Shown: piece by piece, positions 9,055 through 18,007 of the stretch | Numbering within the stretch: the first letter of the stretch is position 1 | Layout: every line of letters begins with the position of its first letter | NCBI GenBank assembly: GCA_044222245.1 | Contig: JBGANQ010000052.1 | Span: forward strand, 1-64,000 | Length of the DNA: 64,000 bases | From: CALFML01 sp044222245 | Lineage (GTDB): Bacteria > Myxococcota_A > Polyangia > Palsa-1104 > JAEUJZ01 | Direction: 5' to 3' | Program-made: the position numbers and the translations under genes | Notes under the pieces: generated by a model | The model's database searches: none | Seen by the model: the letters and a program-made list of their open reading frames with translations, nothing else | Told to the model about the DNA's origin: nothing

Positions 9055-10050
9055 ATGCAGATGACTGACTCGGCCCCCATCGTCTCCGGCAAGCGCGTGG
9101 TCGTCACCGGCGGCTCCGGCTTCCTCGGCTCGTTCGTCGTGCAGGAGCTCTCGCGCCGCGGCTACACCGATGTCAGGGTCCCGCGCTCGCGCGACTACGA
9201 CCTGGTGGATCGCGATGCGGTGCGGCGGCTGTACCGCGAGACCCGCCCAGAGCTCGTCATCCACCTGGCGGCGCGGGTGGGCGGCATCGGCGCCAACCAG
9301 CGGCACCCGGGGCAGTTCTTCTATGACAACCTGATGATGGGCGTGCAGCTCATCGAGGAAGGCCGCCGCTTCGGGGTGCCCAAGATCCTCTCGGCGGGGA
9401 CGATCTGCGCCTACCCCAAGTTCGCCCCGGTGCCGTTCCGCGAAGAGGACCTGTGGAACGGCTACCCCGAGGAGACCAACGCCCCCTATGGGCTGGCCAA
9501 GAAGATGCTGCTCGTCCAGTCGCAGGCCTACCGGCAAGAGTACGGCTTCAACTCGGTGGTGGTCTTCCCGGTGAACCTGTACGGGCCGCGCGACAACTTC
9601 GACCTTGCGACCTCGCACGTCATCCCGGCGCTCATCCGCAAGATCGATCAGGCGCTGCACGCAGGTCAGGACGAGGTGGTGCTGTGGGGCGACGGCAGCC
9701 CGACCCGCGAGTTCCTGTACGTCGAGGACGCCGCCGAGGCGATCGTGCTGTGCGCCGAGCGCTACGACAGCGCCGAGCCGCTTAACCTCGGCAGCGGCAG
9801 CGAGATCAGCATCGCCGCGCTGGCGGCGCTCATCGGCCAGCGCATGGGCTACAGCGGCCGCTTCACCTTCGACACCTCGCGCCCCAACGGCCAGCCGCGG
9901 CGGGCGCTGGATGTGTCCAGGGCGGCGACCCAGCTCGGCTGGCGGGCGCGCACCTCGCTGGAAGAGGGGCTGCACCGCACCGTCGCCTGGTGGCGCACCG
10001 CCGGCAAGGCGGCGGCCGAGGCTGCAGGCGCGCCGGGGCAGAGGTCCTAA
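9055..10050 (+). CDS. fcl: GDP-L-fucose synthase
   Basis: An SDR-family 3,5-epimerase/4-reductase that converts GDP-4-keto-6-deoxy-D-mannose to GDP-L-fucose with NADPH. The cofactor loop is TGGSGFLG (residues 18-25). The catalytic residues keep the spacing of the E. coli enzyme: Cys118 (GTICAYPK), Tyr145 and Lys149 (YGLAKK), and His188 (SHVIPALIRK). The 331-residue length is normal. It is followed one base later by gmd, so the two steps of GDP-fucose synthesis are translationally adjacent. The order is reversed compared with the gmd-fcl arrangement of E. coli. Confidence 0.95.
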   Translation: MQMTDSAPIVSGKRVVVTGGSGFLGSFVVQELSRRGYTDVRVPRSRDYDLVDRDAVRRLYRETRPELVIHLAARVGGIGANQRHPGQFFYDNLMMGVQLIEEGRRFGVPKILSAGTICAYPKFAPVPFREEDLWNGYPEETNAPYGLAKKMLLVQSQAYRQEYGFNSVVVFPVNLYGPRDNFDLATSHVIPALIRKIDQALHAGQDEVVLWGDGSPTREFLYVEDAAEAIVLCAERYDSAEPLNLGSGSEISIAALAALIGQRMGYSGRFTFDTSRPNGQPRRALDVSRAATQLGWRARTSLEEGLHRTVAWWRTAGKAAAEAAGAPGQRS

Positions 10051-10051
10051 G

Positions 10052-11059
10052 ATGGCGGCCAAGCGCGCCTTGATCACCGGCATCACCGGCCAGGACGGCT
10101 CGTACCTGGCCGAGCTGCTCCTTGGCAAGGGCTACGAGGTGCACGGCCTGGTGCGCCGCTCGTCGTCCTTTAACACCGGCCGCATCGAGCACCTGTACCA
10201 GGACCCCCACGTTCCGGCGCCGCGGCTGCACCTGCACTACGGCGATCTGCTCGACGCCTCGGCGCTGTCGCGGGTGCTGAGCAAGGTCGAGCCCGATGAG
10301 GTCTACAACCTGGGGGCGCAGACCCACGTGCGGGTCTCGTTCGATATCCCGGTGCACACCGGCGATGTGACGGCGCTTGGGACGATGCGGCTCCTGGAGT
10401 CGATCCGCGACTGCCAGCTGCGGCCGCGCTTTTACCAGGCCTCGTCCTCGGAGATCTACGGCAACGCGCCGTCGCCGCAGAGCGAGCTGACGCCGTTTCG
10501 CCCCTGCTCGCCCTACGCCGCCGCCAAGCTGTACGCCTACTGGATGACCGTCAACTACCGCGAAGCCTACGGCCTTTACGCCTGCAACGGCATCCTCTTT
10601 AACCACGAGAGCCCGCGGCGCGGTGAGACCTTCGTGACGCGCAAGGTGACGCGGGCCGCGGCGCGCATCGCGCTCGGGCGCCAGGACAAGCTGTACCTGG
10701 GCAACCTCGACGCCAAGCGCGACTGGGGCTTCGCCGGCGACTATGTAGAGGCGATGTGGCTGATGCTGCAGCAGGCCGAGCCCGACGACTACGTCATCGC
10801 CACCGGCGAGTGCCACAGCGTGCGCGAGCTACTGGCGGTGGCCTTTGGCTACCTCGGCCTTGACTGGCAGCGCCACGTCGAGGTCGACCCGCGCTACTAT
10901 CGCCCCGCAGAGGTTCACGAGCTGCGCGGCAACATGGAGAAGGCCCGCCGCCAGCTGCGCTGGGAGCCCAAGGTCGGCTTCACCCAGCTCGTGCAGATGA
11001 TGGTGGATGCGGATCTCAAGGAGCTGAAGCGACATGAGCATGGGGAGCGGCCGACGTGA
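10052..11059 (+). CDS. gmd: GDP-mannose 4,6-dehydratase
   Basis: An extended SDR enzyme making GDP-4-keto-6-deoxy-D-mannose from GDP-mannose, the substrate of the adjacent fcl product. It shows the NADP loop TGITGQDG (residues 9-16), the active-site SSSEIYG (Ser132, Glu134), and the Tyr155-x3-Lys159 pair in SPYAAAK. NHESPRRGETFVTRK and DWGFAGDYVEAMW are Gmd signatures. It has 335 residues, slightly shorter than the E. coli enzyme. The open frame extends upstream inside fcl, but homology begins at ATG 10052. The last four bases (GTGA) overlap the GTG start of the next gene, indicating translational coupling. Confidence 0.96.
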   Translation: MAAKRALITGITGQDGSYLAELLLGKGYEVHGLVRRSSSFNTGRIEHLYQDPHVPAPRLHLHYGDLLDASALSRVLSKVEPDEVYNLGAQTHVRVSFDIPVHTGDVTALGTMRLLESIRDCQLRPRFYQASSSEIYGNAPSPQSELTPFRPCSPYAAAKLYAYWMTVNYREAYGLYACNGILFNHESPRRGETFVTRKVTRAAARIALGRQDKLYLGNLDAKRDWGFAGDYVEAMWLMLQQAEPDDYVIATGECHSVRELLAVAFGYLGLDWQRHVEVDPRYYRPAEVHELRGNMEKARRQLRWEPKVGFTQLVQMMVDADLKELKRHEHGERPT

Positions 11060-12531
11060 CAGCGACACCTGAGTCCACCTTCGCCGAGCGCGAGGCGCAG
11101 GCCCACCGGCAGCGCGTCGCCGCCTTCGACCAGTACATCGGCGAGCGCGAGCGCTTCGCCAGCCACAGCGCCGCCTACCACGAGGCGATCACCCGCCTGT
11201 GCCGCTTCGTCATCCCCGAGGGCCAGAGCGTCCTTGAGATCGGCTGCGCGACCGGCGACCTGCTAGCCGCGGTCAAGCCGAGCCGCGGCGTCGGCATCGA
11301 TCTGGCGCCGACCGCGATCGCCCGCGCCCGCGCCCGCCACCCGCAGCTCTCGTTCTATATCGGGGACGCCGAGACCCTGGACGTCAAGGAGCTTGCCGGC
11401 CAGACCTTTGACTACGTGATCCTGTCAGACGTAGTCGGGTTCCTCAACGACGTGTGGGCGGCGCTGCGGGCGGTGCGGCGGGTGTGCAACCCGCGCACGC
11501 GGATCTTCATCTCGTACTACAACTTCGTCTGGGAGCCGCTGTTGACGCTGGCCGAGCAGGTCGGCCTCAAGGCCCCCGCTCAGGCGCAGAACTGGCTGGG
11601 CATGCAGGACCTGCGGAACCTGCTGGCGCTCGCCCACCTGGAGATCATCCGCGAAGGCACGGCGCAGCTTTTGCCGGTGGAGGTGCCGGCGCTGGCGCCG
11701 CTGGCCAACCGCTACCTGGCGCAGGCCCCCGGCCTCCGGCACCTCGCGCTGACGCAGTTTTTTGTCTGCAAGGTCGCCAGCGGCGGCGGCCCCATCCCCC
11801 ACCGCGAGTACAGCTGCAGCGTCATCGTGCCGTGCAAAAACGAGCGCGGCAACATCGACGACATCGTCGCCCGCACCCCCGACATGGGCCGCGGCACCGA
11901 GATCATCTTCGTCGATGGCAGCAGCACCGACGGCACGGTCGAGGCGATCGAGGAACACCTCCTGCGCCGCAGCCGGCCGAGCATGCGCCTTATCCACCAG
12001 GGCGACGGCAAGGGCAAGGGCGACGCGGTGCGCAAGGGCTTTGCCGCGGCCACCGGCGACGTGCTGTTCATCCTCGATGCCGATCTGACGGTGCCGCCCG
12101 AGGATCTGCCCAAGTTCTACGCCGCGATCGCCGAAGGCGTGGGCGAGTTCATAAACGGCTCGCGCCTGGTCTATCCGATGGAGGACGGGGCGATGCGGGT
12201 GCTGAACTCGCTGGGCAACAAGGCCTTCAGCATCGCCCTGTCGGCGATCCTCGAGCAGCGGCTCAAGGACACCCTGTGCGGCACCAAGGTCCTTTTCCGC
12301 CGCGACTACGAGCGCATCGCCGCCGCCCGCAGCTTCTTTGGCGACTTCGATCCGTTTGGCGACTTCGATCTGTTGTTCGGCGCCGCCAAGCAGAACCTGA
12401 AGATCGTCGAGATGCCGGTGCGCTACCGGGCGCGGCTCTATGGCGACACCAAGATCAGCCGCTTCCGCCACGGCGCCATGCTGCTGCGCATGACCGCCTA
12501 CGCGTTCCGGCGCTTCAAGACGGCCTACTGA
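11056..12531 (+). CDS. Fusion of a class I methyltransferase and a GT2 glycosyltransferase
   Basis: One 491-residue chain holds two enzymes. The first part (about residues 45-235) is a SAM methyltransferase with motif I VLEIGCATGDLL (59-70), VGIDLAPTAI and DYVILSDVVGFLNDV. The second part (from about residue 252) is a GT-A fold family 2 glycosyltransferase: the nucleotide-binding SVIVPCKNERGN, DGSSTDGT near residue 290, the metal-binding DADLTVPPED near 341, and DFDLLFGAAK near the end. The GT2 part resembles polyprenyl-phosphate hexosyltransferases, but it has no C-terminal membrane helices. It overlaps gmd by four bases and the next methyltransferase by one base (TGATG). It probably both transfers a sugar and methylates a glycan or lipid carrier. 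Confidence 0.88.
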   Translation: MTATPESTFAEREAQAHRQRVAAFDQYIGERERFASHSAAYHEAITRLCRFVIPEGQSVLEIGCATGDLLAAVKPSRGVGIDLAPTAIARARARHPQLSFYIGDAETLDVKELAGQTFDYVILSDVVGFLNDVWAALRAVRRVCNPRTRIFISYYNFVWEPLLTLAEQVGLKAPAQAQNWLGMQDLRNLLALAHLEIIREGTAQLLPVEVPALAPLANRYLAQAPGLRHLALTQFFVCKVASGGGPIPHREYSCSVIVPCKNERGNIDDIVARTPDMGRGTEIIFVDGSSTDGTVEAIEEHLLRRSRPSMRLIHQGDGKGKGDAVRKGFAAATGDVLFILDADLTVPPEDLPKFYAAIAEGVGEFINGSRLVYPMEDGAMRVLNSLGNKAFSIALSAILEQRLKDTLCGTKVLFRRDYERIAAARSFFGDFDPFGDFDLLFGAAKQNLKIVEMPVRYRARLYGDTKISRFRHGAMLLRMTAYAFRRFKTAY

Positions 12532-13199
12532 TGCTGCGCCTGTGCCTGCCGCCGCGCGGGCTTCTGTCACCCAATAACGCAGTCGATCCGCTGCGCTACT
12601 ACTACCACCCGCTGGTCGGGGGCCTGTTCCGTCACCGCCTGCAGGTCGGCCTCGATCTTTTGCCCGACCGCTGCCAGCGCCTGCTGGAGGTCGGCTACGG
12701 CTCGGGCCTGCTGCTCCCCACCCTCGCCCAAGGCGCCGACGAGCTGTACGGGGTCGATCGCGAGCCGCCGCCCCCGGCGCTGCGCGAGCGCCTGGCCACC
12801 CTCGGCTGCGTCCCTGCCGAGCTGCGGGTCGCCGACGTCACCGCGATGCCGTTTCCCGACCATCACTTCGACGCCGTGGTCGCCTTCTCGATCTTCGAGC
12901 ACCTGCACGCCGCCGAGCTGGACCGCGCCGCCGCCGAGCTCCTGCGCGTGCTGCGCCCGCAGGGCCTGCTGCTCGTCGGCTGTCCCGCCGTCCACCCGCT
13001 CATGTCCGCCGCCTTCGCCGCCATCGGCTTCCGCGGCATCGACGATCACCACGTCAGCTCGATCACCGACGTCCTGCGCGTGTTCGAGCGGCGCTTCCGC
13101 TGCACCCGCAGCGCCACCCTGCCACCGCTGCCGCGCGCGCTCGGCCGCGCCGCCTTCGGGCTCGCCCTGTACAGCGCCGTGCTGCTGCAGCCGCGCTGA
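12531..13199 (+). CDS. Class I SAM-dependent methyltransferase
   Basis: A 222-residue methyltransferase with motif I RLLEVGYGSGLLLP near residues 50-63, YGVDREP for the ribose-binding acid, and FDAVVAFSIFEHLHAAELDRAAAELLRVLRPQG as motifs II-III (Methyltransf_11 pattern). A hydrophobic helix near the C-terminus (ALGRAAFGLALYSAVLL) could associate with the membrane. The ATG shares its A with the stop of the upstream fusion gene, so it is translationally coupled to it. It is the third methyltransferase domain in this glycan island; its acceptor is unknown. Confidence 0.85.
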   Translation: MLRLCLPPRGLLSPNNAVDPLRYYYHPLVGGLFRHRLQVGLDLLPDRCQRLLEVGYGSGLLLPTLAQGADELYGVDREPPPPALRERLATLGCVPAELRVADVTAMPFPDHHFDAVVAFSIFEHLHAAELDRAAAELLRVLRPQGLLLVGCPAVHPLMSAAFAAIGFRGIDDHHVSSITDVLRVFERRFRCTRSATLPPLPRALGRAAFGLALYSAVLLQPR

Positions 13200-13263
13200 G
13201 TCCCGCCATGGCCCACGCTCACCCCCGCCGCGCCGCCGCTCTCCCTTGCCTGGAGGCTGTGTC

Positions 13264-14544
13264 ATGCTAAACCCGCGGACCACCCGGCTGCTGTGGCGGC
13301 TGTTCCCGCTTGCCCTGCTGCTCCTGGCTGGCGTGCTGTTCTGGCTGCGTCTGCCGACCCTTGTAAAGACCCTCAACAGCTACCCCTGGGACGGCAAGGT
13401 CGACTGGCTGGCGGCGCGCGCGTTCCTCGCCGGCAAGAACCCCTACAGCCCGCAGGAGCTGGCCGCGGTCAAGCTCGATGGCCTGGGCCACCCGCCGACC
13501 ACCTCGTTCTGGTTCATCCCGCTGGCGCTGCTCGACATGCAGATGATGAGCAAGGTGCTGGGCACGCTGAGCATCCTCATGCTGCTGGCGCAGTGCTGGC
13601 TGGTCGCCCGCGAGCTGCAGGTGCGCTCCGCCTGGGCCGTGGGCATCCTTTTCGGCGTCCTGGTCCTTTATCGCGAGTGGATGCGGTTTCACCTGCACCT
13701 GGCGCAGATCTCGCAGCTCATCTCGTTCCTGTTGGTCCTTACCTGGGTGGCGCTGCGCCGGCGCCGCGACTGGCTGGCCGGCATACCGCTTGGCATCGCC
13801 TGCACGCTGAAGCTGTTCCCTGGGCTGGTGGCCGTCTTCATCCTGTTGTCGCGGCGCTGGCGGCCGATCGTCATCGCCGCCCTCATCTACCTGACCGTCG
13901 CCGCCATCATGACCGCCCGCTTTGGCCCGGAGTGCTGGCCGCAGTTTATCGCCAGCGAGCGCAAGGTCGTCGACCTGTGGATCGGCAACATGCGCAACGC
14001 CAGCTTGTACGGCATCCTCATCCGCATCTACTCGCCGGTGTGCGTGCGCCAGAGCGGCTCGATCCCCCAGGCCACCGCGATCGCCAGCGCGCTCACCGCG
14101 ACGCTGTTCGCCAGCGTGCTCCTCTTGTGGCGCCGCATCCCCGCCGCCCTGCGCGCCAGCGAGCCCTATCGCACCGACCTGCCGTTCATGATGCTGGTCG
14201 TGCTGGGGGTGTTCGGCAATCCCTTTGTCTACGAGCACTACTACGCGCTGCTCGTGCCGCCGGTCGGCGTCGCCATCGCCACCAGCATCAGCGCCTACCG
14301 CCAGCAGCACCTGTCCCGCGCCGGCCTGATCGTGGTGCTGGTGGCGCAGGCAGCGACCATCCTGCTGCTATGCCTTGAGCCGTGGACGCACCTGAACCCC
14401 TACCTGCTGCGCAACCCCGCCTACCACGTCGGGCAGCACCTGTGGGAGGTCGCCAACTGGCAGACCTTCGTCCTGCTCCTGCTGTCCTATGCAGTCCTTT
14501 TGTGGGTCCCCCGGCGGCCGGCCGCCCCCCTGGCGCCCGCCTAG
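13264..14544 (+). CDS. GT87-type (DUF2029) integral membrane glycosyltransferase-like protein
   Basis: A polytopic membrane protein of 426 residues with about nine or ten hydrophobic segments. The first is LFPLALLLLAGVLFWL; further ones span the whole length to LLLLSYAVLLWVPR. The loop after the first helix contains YPWDGKVDWLAARAFLAGKNPYSP, with the D-x-x-x-A-R-A-x-x-x-G-x-NPY pattern of the DUF2029/GT87 family. These proteins are related to polyprenyl-phosphate-dependent mannosyltransferases of the GT-C type. ATG 13264 has GGAGG nine bases upstream and is preferred to the GTG at 13246. Following the GDP-fucose genes, it may add a sugar from a lipid-linked donor on the periplasmic side. Confidence 0.82.
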   Translation: MLNPRTTRLLWRLFPLALLLLAGVLFWLRLPTLVKTLNSYPWDGKVDWLAARAFLAGKNPYSPQELAAVKLDGLGHPPTTSFWFIPLALLDMQMMSKVLGTLSILMLLAQCWLVARELQVRSAWAVGILFGVLVLYREWMRFHLHLAQISQLISFLLVLTWVALRRRRDWLAGIPLGIACTLKLFPGLVAVFILLSRRWRPIVIAALIYLTVAAIMTARFGPECWPQFIASERKVVDLWIGNMRNASLYGILIRIYSPVCVRQSGSIPQATAIASALTATLFASVLLLWRRIPAALRASEPYRTDLPFMMLVVLGVFGNPFVYEHYYALLVPPVGVAIATSISAYRQQHLSRAGLIVVLVAQAATILLLCLEPWTHLNPYLLRNPAYHVGQHLWEVANWQTFVLLLLSYAVLLWVPRRPAAPLAPA

Positions 14545-14550
14545 GCGCGC

Positions 14551-15918
14551 CTAGCCGACCTGTTCCGCAGTCGCCCGCAGTGCCCCCAGCCGCATGCGCA
14601 GGCCGCCCTTGGGCCGCAGCGTCACCGCCGCCTCTTCCTCGACTCCTTGCCCCGGCGCCAGGGTGAACTGGAACCGCGACAACAGAGACGCCAGCAGCAG
14701 CCGCGCCTCCATCTGGGCGAACTGCTGGCCGATGCAGATCCGCGGCCCCGCCCCGAATGGGAAGTAGCAGCAGCGCGGCAGCGAGCGCTCCAGCCCCCCC
14801 GCCCAGCGCTGGGGCCAGAAGCGCAGCGGCTCGACAAAGTAGCGCGGATCGCGGTGCAGGTAGTAGGGCGCGGTGACCAGGATCGCCCCCTTGGGAATCG
14901 CATACCCGCCCAGCGTCGTCGGCGCGATCGGCTCGCGGGTAAACACCGGCGCCGGCGGGTACAGCCGCAGCGACTCCTTGATGACCTGATCGAGCAGCGG
15001 CAGCTGCCCCAGATCGCCAAGCTGCACCTCCCGCCCGCCCAGCACCCGCGTCACCTCGTCCTGCAGCTGCTGGGCGATCGCCCGATGGCGCGCCAGCAGG
15101 CTGAGCGTCCAGGCCAGCGTGTTCGCCGTCGTCTCGTGGCCGGCCAGGACCATGGTCAGCGCCTCGTCGCACACCTGGGCGTCGCTCATGCCGGCGCCCG
15201 ACTCGTCGCGGGTGAGCAGCAGCATCGACAGCAGATCCCCATGATCGACGCCGCTTGTGCGCCGCTCGGCGATGATCTTGCCCATGAGCGCGTGCAGCTC
15301 TGCTACCGTACGCTTTACCTGCCGCCGCTGCGCCGTGGGAAGCCACTCGGGCAGGTAGACCAGCTGCCGGCTCATCCGATCGGCGAAGCGGAGCATCGTC
15401 GTCACCAGCTCGCCGATGCGCGGCGCGTTGCCGCTGATGTCCACCCCGAGCAGCGTCCGCCCGACGATGGTAAGGGTCAGCTTCATCAGCTCGGCCGCCA
15501 CATCGAGCTCCTGGCCGACCTGCCAGCCCGCCAGCACCTTGGCCGTGTGCTCGACCATGAGCTGGGCATAGCTGTCGATGCGCCGGCTGTGAAACGCCGG
15601 CTGCATCAGCTTGCGCTGCTGCCGGTGCAGCTCGCCCTCCGAGAGCAGCAGCCCCGCGCCGAGGAACGGCCGCAGCCCGCGCTGGGTCAGCTCGTTTTTG
15701 CGGTAGTCGGCGGCCTTTTCGACCAGCACCTGATGGATGAGATCGGGGTGGTTGAGGAAGTACATCTGGCGCCCGCCGAAGCCCCAGTACGACAGGTCGC
15801 CAAACGGCGGAAAGTAGCTGAGAAACTGCATCGGCGACAGAGAGCGGCTCTTTATGATCTGGCCGATGACGACATTGAGCGCCGGAAACACCGGCCCCGG
15901 GGGAACGCGGTTGGACAT
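14551..15918 (-). CDS. Cytochrome P450
   Basis: A heme-thiolate monooxygenase of 455 residues. The heme-ligand loop FPFGAGPRICIGQQFAQMEA (Cys near residue 391) is complete. The I-helix oxygen-activation motif AGHETTANTL (about residue 255), the K-helix ExxR (ESLRLYPP) and the meander region are all present. No N-terminal membrane anchor is obvious, as expected of a soluble bacterial P450. The pattern resembles the fatty-acid/terpene-hydroxylating, CYP102/CYP4-like bacterial group, but the substrate cannot be read. No ferredoxin or reductase gene lies beside it. It is convergent with the GT87-type gene, with six bases between the stops. Confidence 0.94.
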   Translation of the reverse strand: MSNRVPPGPVFPALNVVIGQIIKSRSLSPMQFLSYFPPFGDLSYWGFGGRQMYFLNHPDLIHQVLVEKAADYRKNELTQRGLRPFLGAGLLLSEGELHRQQRKLMQPAFHSRRIDSYAQLMVEHTAKVLAGWQVGQELDVAAELMKLTLTIVGRTLLGVDISGNAPRIGELVTTMLRFADRMSRQLVYLPEWLPTAQRRQVKRTVAELHALMGKIIAERRTSGVDHGDLLSMLLLTRDESGAGMSDAQVCDEALTMVLAGHETTANTLAWTLSLLARHRAIAQQLQDEVTRVLGGREVQLGDLGQLPLLDQVIKESLRLYPPAPVFTREPIAPTTLGGYAIPKGAILVTAPYYLHRDPRYFVEPLRFWPQRWAGGLERSLPRCCYFPFGAGPRICIGQQFAQMEARLLLASLLSRFQFTLAPGQGVEEEAAVTLRPKGGLRMRLGALRATAEQVG

Positions 15919-16110
15919 GCGACTAGCCTACAGAAGACGGGGGTCCCCAAGCGACCCGAGTTGCAGGCTCGCCTGCCGGCTGCGGCGAAAAATCAAGGCG
16001 TGCGCTTTGTTTGACTCAATCCCACAAAGCCAGTGAGTCTGCAGGGTTGCTTACCATCCGGTGGCTGGTTATTGCTTGACCGCTGGGGGTCATGCAGGTA
16101 TCTGTCGTAC

Positions 16111-16629
16111 ATGGACTCTTCGGGCAGCCTGGAGCGGATGAGCGGACTCCGCCTCGCATTGCAGACCCCGTCGCCTTCTTCGTCGCGGTTGCCCGCCAGC
16201 GAGGGTTATGCGAGCGGCGCGGCAGCGCGCCTTGAGCGCTCCCGCCGCCCGCAGCGCGCCGGTGACAGCGGGCAGGTCGTGCTGCTCATCGAAGACGATC
16301 CGGCGGTGGTGACCGCGGTGGCTGAGTGCCTGCACAAGGCCGGCTACGCCACCTTGTGCGCGGTAGACGTCCAGGATGCGGTGGACAAGGTGCACAGCCG
16401 TCCGGTCGCCCTGGTGCTGCTGAACTGGGGCCTGCTCAGCCGCATCGGCGGCAGCCAGCTTATCACCCGGCTGCGCAGCAGCAGCCCGCGCAGCCGCCTG
16501 CCGATGGTCGTCATCTCCGACAACGCCACCGCCCTCAACGAGGCCAGCAGCCTCGGCATCGAGGACTACCTGCTCGACCCCCTGCAGCTGGACGATCTGC
16601 TGCACGTAGTGGACGAGCACTGCGGCTGA
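16111..16629 (+). CDS. Degenerate response-regulator receiver domain protein (pseudo-receiver)
   Basis: A Ser/Arg-rich N-terminal segment (about 50 residues) is followed by a CheY-like receiver domain (about 55-172) and no output domain. The acidic pair is present in LLIEDDPAVV. However, the phospho-acceptor position is Asn105 in LVLLNWGLL, and the conserved Lys after strand 5 is replaced by Asp156 in DYLLDPLQ. The Thr/Ser switch is Ser136 in MVVISDN. Such a domain should not be phosphorylated normally and probably acts as a protein-interaction module, as is known for the FrzS pseudo-receiver in Myxococcus. The start is uncertain: a GTG at 16033 would add 26 residues, and neither has a strong ribosome-binding site. 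Confidence 0.75.
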   Translation: MDSSGSLERMSGLRLALQTPSPSSSRLPASEGYASGAAARLERSRRPQRAGDSGQVVLLIEDDPAVVTAVAECLHKAGYATLCAVDVQDAVDKVHSRPVALVLLNWGLLSRIGGSQLITRLRSSSPRSRLPMVVISDNATALNEASSLGIEDYLLDPLQLDDLLHVVDEHCG

Positions 16630-16648
16630 GCGGCCGCCTGCCCAGCCG

Positions 16649-18007
16649 CTAGTTGTGCAGGCAGAACGAGCCGCCGGCCAGCGCCGCGCAGCGCCCCCCC
16701 GGGCAGTCGGCCGGGCCGCTGCAGCTGCGCGGGGCGCAGACCGTGGTGGCGGTCGGCTCGCCGGGCAGCGAGAAGCCGAGCGCCCCCGCTCCGCCGCCCA
16801 TCACGCAGGCGAGCAGCGGATCGCCGCACGGGGTCATGGCAGAGCAGCGCTGCAGGCAGCGCGGACCGCTGGGCGCCGGGGCCGTGGCGCTGTTCCACGC
16901 GGCGCAGGCGGCGCTGGTCGGGCAGCCGCCGCACGGCGCGGTGCATAGGTTGCGGAGGCCGAGCGGCTCGCATACCCCGGTCGCGCACAGGTTCGCATCG
17001 AGCAGCCCGCTCGGGTTACTGCAGCTCTCGCCCACCCCGGCCGGCACGGTGACGAAGCAGCCGGCACCGAACGTATAGGGGTCCCCGGCGCGGCCGCCCG
17101 CGGGCAGCGCGGGCAGCTCGCGACAGGTCAGATCGGCGCGGCACTGCTGGCCGCCGGCGCACGCGGGGATGCAGATCGGCTGCCGCCAGGCGTCGCCGGT
17201 TCCGCCGTCCAGGCCCGTGCTGCTGGTGCGCGACAGATCCAGGCACAGGCTGCCGGTCGGACACACCCGCCCATCGCACGACCGCGTGCACATCCCCGCC
17301 TGCAGCCCCCCCGGACAGGTCCCATCGCGACCGGGGGTGTCCTGGCCGCACAGGCAGCGCAGTCCCGCCTCGCACTGGCCGTCCTGGGTGCACGCCGCCC
17401 CGAGCGGCGCCGGCCTGACCAGGATCGTGCCGGCGGCGGTCGCGGTGCCGCCCGGCCCGGCCACCCCCAGGGTCACCTGATAGGTCCCCGGCGTCTTGAG
17501 GATCACCGACGGACTGGGCGAGCGGCTGGCCGCATCGTCCAGCAGCGACACATCGCCGGCGCCGCCATCGCCCACCGCCCCGGCGTCGCCGCTCGCCCCG
17601 CCATCGACCGGGCCGCCCTGCGCCACCAGCTTCCAGCGATACGTGGTCGCCCCCAGCTGGATGAGCACCAGCGTGACCCGCAGCGGCGCCGTGCCGACGC
17701 AGCGCACCTCGCCGGCGGGGAAGCTGAGGTCGGCGCAGCCATCGATCGTAAACTGGCCGATGAGCGCCGAGTTGCCGTCCGTGCTGCCGCTGCTCCCGTC
17801 CGAGCCGCCATCGCTGCGGCTGGTCGACAGGTTGATCGGTGGCGACAGGCACGCCCACAGCACGGCCAGGGCGGCCAGCGCGCCGGCAGCGAGCCCCCGG
17901 CGCACCGCTGACCGGCTGGCGCCGACTCCTCTGTGGGAGGTGGGCGAAGATGGCGAGCCGCTGCTCGGGTCGCCGCTCAGCTTGACCTGGGAAGAGCGTG
18001 CCGTCAC
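16649..18007 (-). CDS. Cys-rich putative surface lipoprotein with PKD-like domain
   Basis: A 452-residue protein that begins with a Ser/Arg-rich segment followed by a signal peptide and lipobox-like LAVLWAC (about residues 48-54). A Ser/Gly/Asp-rich linker comes next. A beta-sandwich region follows (TAPLRVTLVLIQLGATTYRWKLV ... TPGTYQVTLGVAGPGGTATAAG), which looks like a PKD-type domain. The C-terminal half is Cys-rich: CTQDGQCEAGLRCLCG and CDGRVCPTGSLC are typical of the Dickkopf/EGF-like modules of myxobacterial surface proteins. No catalytic motif is visible. Its GTG start overlaps the recD2 stop by four bases, so the two are translationally coupled although they seem functionally unrelated. 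Confidence 0.75.
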   Translation of the reverse strand: MTARSSQVKLSGDPSSGSPSSPTSHRGVGASRSAVRRGLAAGALAALAVLWACLSPPINLSTSRSDGGSDGSSGSTDGNSALIGQFTIDGCADLSFPAGEVRCVGTAPLRVTLVLIQLGATTYRWKLVAQGGPVDGGASGDAGAVGDGGAGDVSLLDDAASRSPSPSVILKTPGTYQVTLGVAGPGGTATAAGTILVRPAPLGAACTQDGQCEAGLRCLCGQDTPGRDGTCPGGLQAGMCTRSCDGRVCPTGSLCLDLSRTSSTGLDGGTGDAWRQPICIPACAGGQQCRADLTCRELPALPAGGRAGDPYTFGAGCFVTVPAGVGESCSNPSGLLDANLCATGVCEPLGLRNLCTAPCGGCPTSAACAAWNSATAPAPSGPRCLQRCSAMTPCGDPLLACVMGGGAGALGFSLPGEPTATTVCAPRSCSGPADCPGGRCAALAGGSFCLHN

